Origin: CAWHMS01 sp963830495
GTDB lineage: Bacteria > Actinomycetota > Actinomycetes > Propionibacteriales > Nocardioidaceae
Direction of reading: 5' to 3'
NCBI GenBank assembly: GCA_963830495.1
Contig: CAWHMS010000003.1
Location: forward strand, 744,001-808,000
DNA: 64,000 nt
Numbering within the stretch: the stretch's first letter is position 1; the number at the start of each line of letters is the position of its first letter. Shown here one piece after another: positions 1 through 8,679 of this stretch. The notes below the pieces were generated by a model that saw only the letters and a program-made list of their open reading frames with translations, was not told the origin of the DNA and ran no database searches. A program made the translations under genes and the position numbers.

Positions 1-1
1 G

Positions 2-850
2 GCGGTACCGTCTGGCATCGAGTTCGGCGCTCTCGTCTCGGTGCGCGGCGGCGAGACCTTCGCGCAGGCTGTCGCTCGGCAGGATGCGGCGTACGGCACG
101 CCCGATCCGATGCCGATCAGCCGGGTCTTCTACACCGGTGCTCCGCAGGCGTGGCCGGGCAACGCCGGGTTGAGCGGTCGGCCTGTCGTCGTGTCGTTCC
201 GGTATTCGCCCAACCAGGTCAACTTGGGCACGTACGACGCGGCCCTGCGAAGCTGGTTCGCCAACGTACCGCGGGACTACCCGGTCTACTGGTCCTACAG
301 TCATGAGCCCGAGGACAACATCGCTCGCGGCGAGTTCAATGCGGCGGCGTACAGGAACGCCTGGACCCGGATCTCCGGCATCGCCGACGCGAATGCGCCC
401 GCCGACGCCGAGCTGCACTCGACACTGATCCTGATGTGCTACACGATGAACCCGGCGTCGAACAGGAACTGGCTGAACTACTACGTCAGCCCCGCAGTGC
501 AGTCGATGCTGGCGTTCGACTGCTACAACCACGCGGGCAAGCGCAACCAGTACGGCACTCCGGCGAACATCTTCAAGCCGCTGATCAACTGGGCCACCGC
601 CAACCCAACCATCCCGTGGGGGGTCTCCGAGGTCGGCAGCGTGCTCGCGGCCGACGACCCGACCGGCAGTCGGCGCGCCGCCTGGCTTCGCTCGGTGGCC
701 GACTTCATGATCGCCAAGCACGCGGCGAGTCCTGCGATCGCCGCGCAGTTCGTCATCTACTTCGACGTGGTGGGGCCCAAGGGCACCGACTACCGGCTGA
801 GCGACGACAACAGCAAGCTGGCCTGGCGCGACGTGGTGCAAAACTACTGA
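2..850 (+). CDS. GH26-like glycoside hydrolase, 5' end outside the window
   Basis: The reading frame is open from the first bases of the window and ends at the TGA at 848-850, so the N-terminus and any signal peptide are missing. The visible 280 or so residues look like the C-terminal half or more of a TIM-barrel glycoside hydrolase of the GH26 type. The segment YWSYSHEPED carries a Glu placed like an acid/base, and WGVSEVGS carries a Glu placed like the nucleophile of clan GH-A enzymes. The likely role is hydrolysis of a beta-linked polysaccharide outside the cell. The substrate cannot be told from sequence. A GTG at base 41 is an internal codon rather than a convincing start, because clear family-like sequence continues upstream of it. 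The gene converges on the polyprenyl synthase gene. Confidence 0.7.
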   Translation, partial: AVPSGIEFGALVSVRGGETFAQAVARQDAAYGTPDPMPISRVFYTGAPQAWPGNAGLSGRPVVVSFRYSPNQVNLGTYDAALRSWFANVPRDYPVYWSYSHEPEDNIARGEFNAAAYRNAWTRISGIADANAPADAELHSTLILMCYTMNPASNRNWLNYYVSPAVQSMLAFDCYNHAGKRNQYGTPANIFKPLINWATANPTIPWGVSEVGSVLAADDPTGSRRAAWLRSVADFMIAKHAASPAIAAQFVIYFDVVGPKGTDYRLSDDNSKLAWRDVVQNY

Positions 851-966
851 CGACAACTGACAAGGGGGGCTGCCGCTGCGGCCAGGGGACCATCGTTGGG
901 GCGCTGACACCTACGAGTTACGCCAACACCCGTCCACGGTGCGGCAGCTGGCGCCCGAGCGGCGGA

Positions 967-2037
967 TCAGGTGGTGCGGGTGGTGACCAGGTCGCACAGG
1001 GCGTGCAGCGCCTCTGTCGCGGGACTCTCCGGAAGCCCAGCTAGCAGGGCGCGCGCAGAGTCCGCCCGGCTGCGCACCTCCGCCCGCGCGGCATCCATGG
1101 CGGGGTGTGCACGGAGCCGGGCCAGGGCCTCGGCGTGGTCGACGTCGTCGGCGATCGGCCCTGACAGCAGCTGCCGCAGCCGCTGGTCGAGGTCGGGTGA
1201 GCTCAGCGCGAGCAGCGTCGCCAGCGTCGGTACGCCCTCGCGCAGGTCGGTGCCCGTCGTCTTCCCTGACTCACCAGTGTCGCTAGCGATGTCGATGATG
1301 TCGTCGGACAGCTGGAACGCCGTACCGATCTGCTCGCCGAACTCGGTGAGCACGGACTCGGTCTCGCCCGACACACCGGCCAGCTTTGCCCCGAAGCGGG
1401 CCGAGGTCGCGATCAGCGATCCGGTCTTGTCCGCGACGACGGACAGGTAGTGCGCCAACCGGTCTTCGCCCTCGCGTGGTCCGACCGTCTCGCGAATCTG
1501 CCCCTGCACCAACCGTGAGAACGTCTGCGCCTGGATACGCACGGCCTCGGGTCCCAGGTCGGCCACGATGTCGGAAGCCCGAGCGAAGAGGAAGTCGCCG
1601 GTCAGGATGGCGACCGAGTTGTCCCAGCGAGCATTGGCGCTCTGCGCACCGCGCCGCAGCACTGCCTCGTCCATCACGTCGTCGTGGTAGAGCGTGGCGA
1701 GATGGGTGAGCTCCACGACGAGGGCGGCGGGTACGACGCCGGGCGCGTCCGGGTCGCCGTACTCGGCGGCGAGTACGACGAGCAGTGGCCGGAATCGCTT
1801 GCCGCCCGCGTCGAGCAGGTGCCGGGCCGCCTCGTTGACGAAGTCGACATCGGACGTGACCGCGACCGCCAGCTCCTTCTCGATGGCGAGCAGCCGGGAC
1901 CGGATGCGGGCCTCGAGGTGTGGATCGAGCTGCAGCCCGCTGGGGAGCCCGACGGACACTTCGACGGAACGATCCCGGGCACGCCTGCTGGGCCGGTTCT
2001 CCGGCCTCACGTCCCGGCTCTGCGACGACGATTCCAC
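967..2037 (-). CDS. Polyprenyl diphosphate synthase (menaquinone side chain)
   Basis: This is a trans-isoprenyl diphosphate synthase that extends an allylic diphosphate with isopentenyl diphosphate to make the long tail of menaquinone. It carries the motif GGKRFRP, the first Asp-rich motif DDVMD and the second Asp-rich motif DDIID, which bind Mg-diphosphate. The GTG at 2035-2037 is preferred because AGGACGGGG lies just upstream as a ribosome binding site. It gives 356 residues. A GTG at 1959 would give about 330 residues but has no visible site. The gene follows nuoN by 14 bases on the same strand, so it is probably the last gene of the menJ-nuo unit. Tail length (hepta-, octa- or nonaprenyl) cannot be read from the sequence. 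Confidence 0.88.
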   Translation of the reverse strand: MESSSQSRDVRPENRPSRRARDRSVEVSVGLPSGLQLDPHLEARIRSRLLAIEKELAVAVTSDVDFVNEAARHLLDAGGKRFRPLLVVLAAEYGDPDAPGVVPAALVVELTHLATLYHDDVMDEAVLRRGAQSANARWDNSVAILTGDFLFARASDIVADLGPEAVRIQAQTFSRLVQGQIRETVGPREGEDRLAHYLSVVADKTGSLIATSARFGAKLAGVSGETESVLTEFGEQIGTAFQLSDDIIDIASDTGESGKTTGTDLREGVPTLATLLALSSPDLDQRLRQLLSGPIADDVDHAEALARLRAHPAMDAARAEVRSRADSARALLAGLPESPATEALHALCDLVTTRTT

Positions 2038-2051
2038 GCCACCCCGTCCTA

Positions 2052-3656
2052 TCAGCGGATGAACTCCCCCGCCTGACGGGCCAGGTCGAGGATCGGCTGC
2101 GGCATGATGCCGAGCACGAGCGTCATCGTAGCCCCGATGGTGATCGTGGCCGTGGTGAGGATGCTCGGTATCACCACCGTCGGGCCGTCGCCCACCGGGT
2201 CGGAGAAGAACATCACGACGATCACGCGCACGTAGAAGAAGGCGGCCACCAGGCTCATCAGCACCGCGAGCACGACCAGTGGCCAGGCGCCGCCTGCCCA
2301 GGCGGAGGTGAACACCGCCCACTTGCCGGTGAAGCCGCTCGTCAACGGGATGCCGGCGAAGGCGAGCAGGAAGAACGCGAACACCCCGGCCAGGATCGGC
2401 GACTCCTTGCCGAGTCCCGCCCAGCGCGACAGGTGCGTCGTCTCGCCGCCCGCATCGCGTACGACCGTGACGATGGCGAACGCGCCGATCGTCGCGAATC
2501 CGTAGGTCACCAGGTAGAACAGCACAGCCTGCAGGCTCGAGATCTCACCCTCGGCGAGCTCCAAGCCCTGCTGCGCGCCGACGAATCCCGTGATCAGGAA
2601 GCCGGCGTGGGCGATGGATGAGTACGCCAGCATCCGCTTGATGTCGGTCTGGGTGATGGCGATGATCGACCCGACCGCCATGGTGAGACCGGCGACGATC
2701 CACATCACCGGCTGCCAGTCCCAGCGCGCACCGCCCAGGCCGACGTAGAAGAGCCGGAGCAGTGCGCCGAACGCCGCCACCTTGGTGCACGCGGCCATGA
2801 ACGCGGTCACCGCGGTCGGGGCGCCCTGGTACACGTCCGGCGTCCAGGCGTGGAAGGGGGCCGCTCCGACCTTGAACAGCAGGCCGACAGCGACCAGGCC
2901 GATCCCGGCCAGCAGGAGGGTTTCGGTCCCGCTCGACGACGCCACCGCCTGGTCGATCGCGGCAAGCTCGAAGCTGCCGGCGAAGCCGTAGAGCAGCGCG
3001 ACGCCGTACAGGAAGAACGCCGAGGAGAACGCGCCGAGCAGGAAGTACTTCATCGCGGCTTCCTGGCTGATCAGCCGGCGTCTGCGGGCGAGCCCGCAGA
3101 GCAGGTACAGCGGCAGCGACAGCACCTCGAGCGCGACAAACATCGTCAGCAGGTCGTTGGACGCGGGGAACAGCATCATCCCGCCGACGGCGAACATCGC
3201 CAGCGGGAACACCTCGGTGTGCTCGACGCCGCGGGCAGACGCCTCCCGCTCGGCGCTGGTGCCTGGCAGCGCGGATGCCTGGCCGGCGAACGCGGTCAAC
3301 CCACCCTCCAGGTGCCGCTCGGCGAAGAGCATGATGCTCATCGCCGAGAAGACGAGCAGCAGTCCCCACAGGAACAGGGAGGGGCCGTCCACGGCGATCG
3401 CGCCGATCGCCTCGATCTCGCCACGCGATGCTCCGTCGTTGTTGGACGTCACCTCGTCGGCGACGAGGAAGACGAAGACAAGAGCAGCCAGCAGCGCGAC
3501 CAGCGCGGTCACCGTCTGGACCAGGTAGCGACGCTCCCGCGGCGCGAAGGCCTCGATGAGCACGCCCACCACGGCCGCGCCAAAGACGATTAGCATCGGC
3601 GACAGCAGGAAGTAGTCGAGCTTCGGCGCCACGAAGGAGATCTGCGCGACCGTCAT
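2052..3656 (-). CDS. nuoN: NADH-quinone oxidoreductase subunit N
   Basis: This is an antiporter-like membrane subunit of complex I, 534 residues with about 14 predicted membrane helices. It takes part in proton pumping in the membrane arm. The central part contains a Lys in a membrane helix (LLFKVGAAPFHAWTPDVY) and the family block TQTDIKRMLAYSSIAHAG. The length fits actinobacterial NuoN. Its ATG at 3654-3656 overlaps the stop of nuoM, which implies translational coupling. It is the last nuo gene and precedes the polyprenyl synthase gene. Confidence 0.96.
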   Translation of the reverse strand: MTVAQISFVAPKLDYFLLSPMLIVFGAAVVGVLIEAFAPRERRYLVQTVTALVALLAALVFVFLVADEVTSNNDGASRGEIEAIGAIAVDGPSLFLWGLLLVFSAMSIMLFAERHLEGGLTAFAGQASALPGTSAEREASARGVEHTEVFPLAMFAVGGMMLFPASNDLLTMFVALEVLSLPLYLLCGLARRRRLISQEAAMKYFLLGAFSSAFFLYGVALLYGFAGSFELAAIDQAVASSSGTETLLLAGIGLVAVGLLFKVGAAPFHAWTPDVYQGAPTAVTAFMAACTKVAAFGALLRLFYVGLGGARWDWQPVMWIVAGLTMAVGSIIAITQTDIKRMLAYSSIAHAGFLITGFVGAQQGLELAEGEISSLQAVLFYLVTYGFATIGAFAIVTVVRDAGGETTHLSRWAGLGKESPILAGVFAFFLLAFAGIPLTSGFTGKWAVFTSAWAGGAWPLVVLAVLMSLVAAFFYVRVIVVMFFSDPVGDGPTVVIPSILTTATITIGATMTLVLGIMPQPILDLARQAGEFIR

Positions 3657-5197
3657 CAGTTCGAACCCTCCGAGTCCACAGCGACCGTCGGTTCGGGGTC
3701 ACTGACGCCGACGTTCTCGAGGATCGAGTCCACTGTGGGGTTGAGCGTGTCGAGCACCGGCTGCGGGTAGAAGCCGAGCACGACGATGAGCACGAGCAGC
3801 GGCGCCAGCGCCCCGACCTCACGTGGCCGGAGATCGGGAAGATTCTTGGTGCTCTCCCGGACCGGCCCGGTCATCGTGCGCTGGTACATGAAGAGGATGT
3901 ACAGCGCCGCCAGCACGATGCCGAACGTCGCGATGACCGCCGCTGTCTTGGAGACGGTGAAGGTCCCGGCGAGCACGAGGAACTCGCTGACGAAGGGCGA
4001 CAACCCAGGCAGCGACAGGCTGGACAGACCCGCGAGCATGAAGGTCCCCGCCAGCACCGGAGCGACCTTCTCGACTCCGCCGTAGTCCCCGATCAGCTTC
4101 GAGCCACGTCGAGCGATCAAGAAGCCGGTGACGAGGAACAGCGCCGCCGTCGACAGCCCGTGGTTGAACATGTAGAGCGCCGACCCGGCCTGCCCCTGTG
4201 TGGTCAGGGCGAAGATCCCGAGCACGATGAAGCCGAAGTGCGACACCGACGTGTAGGCGATGAGCCGGCGGATGTCCTCCTGGCCCACGGCCAGCAGGGC
4301 ACCGTAGATCACGGAGAACACCGCCAGCGCCATCACGACCGGGGTGGCCCACTCCGACGCCTCCGGAAAGATGCCGAGGCAGAACCGCATCATGCCGAAG
4401 GTGCCGATCTTGTCGAGCACGCTCACCAGCAGCACCGACGTGCCCGGGGTGCCTTCGCTGGCGGCCTCCGGCAGCCAGGTGTGGACGGGCCACATCGGTG
4501 CCTTCACCGCGAAGGCGATGAAGAAGCCGAGGAAGAGCCAACGCCCGGTGTTCTGGCTGATGTCGAGCGCCATGAGGTCCTCGAGCAAGTACGACGGCCC
4601 GTCTCCGGAGTCGGCCGAGACGACGTACAGCCCGACGACGGAGGCCAGCATCAGCAGACCGCCGAAGAGGCTGTACAGCAGGAACTTCACTGCGGCATAG
4701 GAGCGGCGGGCGCCGCCGAACCCGCCGATCAGGAAGTAGATCGGGATCAGTGTCGCCTCGAACAGCACGTAGAACAAGAACACGTCGGTCGCGACGAAGA
4801 CACCGATAGCGAGACCCTCGAGGGCGAGCATCCAGGCGAAGAAGGCGTTGTTGCTCCACCGTCCGCCGTCGCCGTCATGCCACGAGGCCAGGATCACCAC
4901 GGGCGTGAGGATCGTGGTCAGCATGACGAGGACCAGCCCTAGGCCGTCGACCCCCACCGAGTAGTAGGCGCCGAACGACGGGATCCACTCGTGCTGCTCG
5001 ACGAACTGGAAGCCGCCGTCGACGTCGTACTGGAGCGCGACCGCCACCGACACGGCGAATGCCACCAGCGAGGCGCCGAGCGCGACCTGCTTGGGCAGCT
5101 CGCCGTTCTTGGGCAGCAGGGTCACGACCACAGCAGCCACCAACGGGATCAGGGCCAGGACCGTCAACCAGGGAAAGGACATCTCGCTCCCGCTCAT
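3656..5197 (-). CDS. nuoM: NADH-quinone oxidoreductase subunit M
   Basis: This is the second antiporter-like proton-pumping subunit of complex I, 513 residues and very hydrophobic. It shows the block FVLFEATLIPIYFLIGGFGG with the Glu that NuoM needs for pumping, followed by APMWPVHTWLPEA and GQEDIRRLIAYTSVSHFGF. The C-terminus is short and acidic (PEPTVAVDSEGSN). The ATG overlaps the nuoL stop by four bases (ATGA), and the stop overlaps the nuoN start. Confidence 0.97.
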   Translation of the reverse strand: MSGSEMSFPWLTVLALIPLVAAVVVTLLPKNGELPKQVALGASLVAFAVSVAVALQYDVDGGFQFVEQHEWIPSFGAYYSVGVDGLGLVLVMLTTILTPVVILASWHDGDGGRWSNNAFFAWMLALEGLAIGVFVATDVFLFYVLFEATLIPIYFLIGGFGGARRSYAAVKFLLYSLFGGLLMLASVVGLYVVSADSGDGPSYLLEDLMALDISQNTGRWLFLGFFIAFAVKAPMWPVHTWLPEAASEGTPGTSVLLVSVLDKIGTFGMMRFCLGIFPEASEWATPVVMALAVFSVIYGALLAVGQEDIRRLIAYTSVSHFGFIVLGIFALTTQGQAGSALYMFNHGLSTAALFLVTGFLIARRGSKLIGDYGGVEKVAPVLAGTFMLAGLSSLSLPGLSPFVSEFLVLAGTFTVSKTAAVIATFGIVLAALYILFMYQRTMTGPVRESTKNLPDLRPREVGALAPLLVLIVVLGFYPQPVLDTLNPTVDSILENVGVSDPEPTVAVDSEGSN

Positions 5198-7059
5198 GCC
5201 AGCGTCACCGCCAGCAGTGCCAGCACGACGAGGGCCGAGCCGCCGACGATCGCCAGTGCATACGACCGGACGAAGCCGGTCTGCCAGCGCCGGACGCGAC
5301 CCGACGTACCCCCGACGAGCGCCGCCATGCCGTTGACCGCACCGTCGATTCCTCGGTTGTCGAGGTAGACCAACGACCGGGTGAGGTACTGACCGGGACG
5401 CATGAACACGGCCTCGTTGAACGCGTCGCCGTAGAGGTCTGCCCGCGCCGCGCGGGTTGCCGCCGACACCCGCTGCGGCGGCACCCGCGGGACGTCGGCG
5501 AAGGGATAGCTGCGCACGGCGATCGCGACGCCGGCGAGCACGACGACCAAGGCGGTCACCGTGTATGCCCAGACGGGCAGCGCCAGCGACTCATGTTCCT
5601 CCGGACCCACGACCGGCTCCAGCCAGTGAACGATCCAGTCGTTCAGCAGGAACAGTCCACCGATGGCCGACAACACTCCGAGGACCATCAGCGGGACTGT
5701 CATCACCAGGGGGGACTCGTGCGGATGCGCCTCCTTGGCCCACCGCTTCTCGCTGAGGAAGGTCATGATCATTACCCGGGTCATGTAGAACGCGGTGATG
5801 CCGGCTCCCAGCAGTGCGCCGAGCCCGATCAGCCAGCTGTCGCCGAAGGCGGCCTCGATGATCTTGTCCTTGGACCAGAAGCCCGCAAACGGCGGGAAGC
5901 CGATGATCGCCAGGTAGCCCGCCCCGAACGTCAGGAACGTGATCGGCATGATCTTCCGCAACGCGCCGTACACGCGCATGTTGACCTCGTCGCCCATCGC
6001 GTGCATGACCGAGCCAGCACCAAGGAACAGGTTGGCCTTGAAGAAGCCGTGCGTCAGCAGGTGGAAGATGGCGAAGGCATAGCCTGCCGGGCCGATCCCG
6101 GCCGCCAGGATCATGTAGCCGATCTGGCTCATCGTCGAGCCGGCCAAGGCCTTCTTGATGTCATCCTTGGCGCAACCGATGATCGCCCCGAAGAGCAGCG
6201 TGACCAGGCCGACGAGGACAACCGCGAGCTGGGCAGCCTCACTCAGGTCGTAGATGAAGTTGGACCGCACGATGAGGTAGACACCGGCCGTCACCATGGT
6301 GGCCGCGTGGATGAGCGCCGACACCGGGGTCGGGCCCTCCATCGCGTCGAGCAGCCAGCTCTGCAGCGGAACCTGCGCGGACTTGCCGCAGGCACCCAGC
6401 AGCAGCAACAGACCCAGCGCTGTGGCAGTGGCCGCCGAGGCCGCCTCGATCTCGCCCTCGACACTCGCGAAGGACGTGCTGCCGAACGTGGCGAACATCA
6501 GCATGATCGCCAGCGCGAGGCCCATGTCACCGACGCGGTTGACGACGAACGCCTTCTTGGCCGCGACGGCCGCGCTGTCCTTGTACTGCCAGAAGCCGAT
6601 GAGCAGGTACGACGCAAGGCCGACGCCCTCCCAACCCACGAAGAGGGCCAGGTAGTCGTCTGCCAGAACAAGCGTGAGCATCGCGGCCACGAAGAGGTTG
6701 AGGTAGCCGAAGAACCGCCGCCTTCGGTCGTCGTGCTCCATGTAGCCGATCGAGTACAGGTGGATCAGCCCCCCAACGCCGGTGATCAGCAGCACGAAGA
6801 GGGCGGAGAGGGGATCGAAGAGGATGCCGAACTCGACCTTGAAGCCGCCCGTCTCGATCCAGGTGAAGAGGTTCTGGGTGAGTGGCTCCTCCTCGTCGCC
6901 GGACAGCTCGATGAAGGCGAGGACGCCGAGGACGAACGATGCGAAGACCGCCGCGGTGCCGAGCAGATGCCCCCACGCATCGGCCAGCCGACCGCCCAGG
7001 AGCAGCACGGCGGCGCTCGCCGCCGGGATGGCGATGATCAAGTACAGCAAGCTCTCCAC
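5194..7059 (-). CDS. nuoL: NADH-quinone oxidoreductase subunit L
   Basis: This is the largest antiporter-like subunit of complex I, 621 residues. Its C-terminal part contains the long amphipathic lateral helix expected of the family. Conserved blocks include FVGWEGVGLASYLLIGFW (residues around 140), GPTPVSALIHAATMVTAGVY and STMSQIGYMILAAG. The start is a GTG at 7057-7059, ten bases after the nuoK stop. The product pumps protons at the distal end of the membrane arm. Confidence 0.97.
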   Translation of the reverse strand: MESLLYLIIAIPAASAAVLLLGGRLADAWGHLLGTAAVFASFVLGVLAFIELSGDEEEPLTQNLFTWIETGGFKVEFGILFDPLSALFVLLITGVGGLIHLYSIGYMEHDDRRRRFFGYLNLFVAAMLTLVLADDYLALFVGWEGVGLASYLLIGFWQYKDSAAVAAKKAFVVNRVGDMGLALAIMLMFATFGSTSFASVEGEIEAASAATATALGLLLLLGACGKSAQVPLQSWLLDAMEGPTPVSALIHAATMVTAGVYLIVRSNFIYDLSEAAQLAVVLVGLVTLLFGAIIGCAKDDIKKALAGSTMSQIGYMILAAGIGPAGYAFAIFHLLTHGFFKANLFLGAGSVMHAMGDEVNMRVYGALRKIMPITFLTFGAGYLAIIGFPPFAGFWSKDKIIEAAFGDSWLIGLGALLGAGITAFYMTRVMIMTFLSEKRWAKEAHPHESPLVMTVPLMVLGVLSAIGGLFLLNDWIVHWLEPVVGPEEHESLALPVWAYTVTALVVVLAGVAIAVRSYPFADVPRVPPQRVSAATRAARADLYGDAFNEAVFMRPGQYLTRSLVYLDNRGIDGAVNGMAALVGGTSGRVRRWQTGFVRSYALAIVGGSALVVLALLAVTLA

Positions 7060-7069
7060 GTTCGGCTCC

Positions 7070-7369
7070 TCAGTACTTGAGCAGGCTGGCGTCGTCGACC
7101 GAGGCCGAGCGGCGGGTCCGGAAGATGGTCATGAGGATCGCGAGGCCGACGACGACCTCTGCGGCCGCCACCACCATCACGAAGAACGCCGCCACCTGAC
7201 CGTCGAGGTTGCCGTGCTGGCGAGCGAATGTGACGAAGGTGAGGTTGCACGCGTTGAGCATCAGCTCGACGCACATGAAGACCACGATCGCGTTCCGGCG
7301 CACCAGCACTCCGAAGGCGCCGATGGAGAACAACAGCGCTGCCAGCACCAGGAAGGGGCCTGTGCTCAC
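7070..7369 (-). CDS. nuoK: NADH-quinone oxidoreductase subunit K
   Basis: This is a small membrane subunit of complex I, 99 residues with three membrane helices, which is the normal length. The second helix has the conserved Glu in FMCVELMLNACNL, and the third has a Glu in VAAAEVVVGLAI. Both belong to the central proton path. The GTG start at 7367-7369 overlaps the nuoJ stop (GTGA). Confidence 0.97.
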   Translation of the reverse strand: MSTGPFLVLAALLFSIGAFGVLVRRNAIVVFMCVELMLNACNLTFVTFARQHGNLDGQVAAFFVMVVAAAEVVVGLAILMTIFRTRRSASVDDASLLKY

Positions 7370-8139
7370 CGGTCCTCACCCCCCTCGAGCTCCGGGTCGG
7401 CGGCCCGCTCTGCCCGCTCGACGACGGCCGTCTCGGCGCTGACGTCGCGCACGGTGCCCCGCGCCCGCATGACCCGCGAGATCGACAGCTCCGACGGGCT
7501 GCCGTCGGGCAGCAGGGCAGGGGTGTCGACCGAGTTGTGGCGGGCGAACATGCCGGGGTTGGGCAGGGCGCCGGGGTGGAGCCCACGGTCGGCATAGTCG
7601 CGCATCCGCTGCGTCACCAGGTCCCGCTGAGTCTGCTTCGGGGTGAGTCGCTCGCGGTGCGCGAGCACCATAGCCCCGAGGGCTGCCGTGATCAACAGCG
7701 CACTCGTCACCTCGAACGCGAAGACGTACTTGCTGAAGAGGAGCTGCGCCACACCGGGCACGTTGCCGTCGACGTTGGCCTCGTCGAGGCCGACCGCCGT
7801 ACCGAGCGTCGCCTGGGAGATGCCCAGCACGAGCAGTACGGCGAACAACGCGCCGATGAGGATCGCCGCCACCCGCTGGCCGCGCAGCGTCTCCACCAGC
7901 GAGTCCGAGGTGTCGACCCCGACCAGCATCAGCACGAACAGGAAGAGCATCAGCACCGCACCGGTGTAGACGATGATCTGCACGGCGAACAGGAAGGGCG
8001 CGTCCTGGGCGGCATACAGGACGGCGAGCGAGATCATCACCACCGCCAGGAGCAGGGCGGAATGCACCGGCTTGCGGGCCACCACCATCCCGAGCGCACA
8101 GAGCACCATCACCGGCGCCAGCAGCCAGAACGCGATCAC
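7366..8139 (-). CDS. nuoJ: NADH-quinone oxidoreductase subunit J
   Basis: This is a membrane subunit of complex I next to the quinone channel, 257 residues. The first 165 or so residues hold five membrane helices, including VQIIVYTGAVLMLFLFVLML, the helix with the family's pi-bulge region. A hydrophilic C-terminal tail of about 85 residues follows (ERLTPKQTQRDLVTQRMRDY onward). That is longer than in E. coli NuoJ but common in actinobacteria as far as I recall. The ATG overlaps the nuoI stop (ATGA). Confidence 0.95.
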   Translation of the reverse strand: MIAFWLLAPVMVLCALGMVVARKPVHSALLLAVVMISLAVLYAAQDAPFLFAVQIIVYTGAVLMLFLFVLMLVGVDTSDSLVETLRGQRVAAILIGALFAVLLVLGISQATLGTAVGLDEANVDGNVPGVAQLLFSKYVFAFEVTSALLITAALGAMVLAHRERLTPKQTQRDLVTQRMRDYADRGLHPGALPNPGMFARHNSVDTPALLPDGSPSELSISRVMRARGTVRDVSAETAVVERAERAADPELEGGEDR

Positions 8140-8678
8140 GCGGGGACCTCGCCTTCGCCGCGACGCGCGGTGGACGCGCCGGCACCTCGGTAGTACGCCT
8201 GCTCATCGTCGCCGAGGCGCAGCGGGTGCGGTGGCTCCTCCATTCCGGGCAGCATCGGCGCCAGCAGGTCCTGCTTCTCGTAGATCAGGTCGGCGCGCGA
8301 GGAGTCCGCCAGCTCGTACTCGTTGGTCATCGTGAGCGCCCGGGTCGGGCAGGCCTCGATGCACAGGCCACACAGGATGCAACGGAGGTAGTTGATCTGG
8401 TAGACGCGGCCGTAGCGTTCGCCCGGCGAGAATCGCTGGGCCTCGGTGTTGTCGGCGCCCTCGACGTAGATGGCGTCTGCCGGGCAGGCCCAGGCGCAGA
8501 GCTCACAGCCGATGCACTTCTCGAGCCCGTCGGGCCACCGGTTCAGCTGGTGCCGACCGTGGAAGCGGGGAGCCGTCGGCTTCTTCTCGAACGGGTACTC
8601 CTCCGTGACCACCTTCTTGAACATGGTCCGGAAGGTGACGCCGAACCCCGCGATCGGGTCCCAGAACTGTTCCTTCAC
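8136..8678 (-). CDS. nuoI: NADH-quinone oxidoreductase subunit I (two [4Fe-4S])
   Basis: This is the ferredoxin-like subunit of complex I that carries clusters N6a and N6b and passes electrons towards NuoB. With the GTG start at 8676-8678 it has 180 residues. Two full CxxCxxCxxxCP motifs are seen: Cys 55, 58, 61, 65 and Cys 100, 103, 106, 110. A longer frame extends upstream through nuoH, but it is only the shadow of nuoH and shows no family similarity. The start lies one base after the TAG that ends nuoH when that gene is read in its restored frame (TAG-C-GTG). Confidence 0.95.
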   Translation of the reverse strand: MKEQFWDPIAGFGVTFRTMFKKVVTEEYPFEKKPTAPRFHGRHQLNRWPDGLEKCIGCELCAWACPADAIYVEGADNTEAQRFSPGERYGRVYQINYLRCILCGLCIEACPTRALTMTNEYELADSSRADLIYEKQDLLAPMLPGMEEPPHPLRLGDDEQAYYRGAGASTARRGEGEVPA

Positions 8679-8679
8679 G

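Noticed and set aside
851..966. Possible terminator between the glycoside hydrolase and polyprenyl synthase genes
   Set aside because: Only short GC stems were found, without a clear hairpin or T-tract.
5059..7080. A 673-residue plus-strand open frame antisense to nuoL
   Set aside because: Composition is that of a shadow frame (Arg, His, Gln-rich), and nuoL is well conserved on the other strand.
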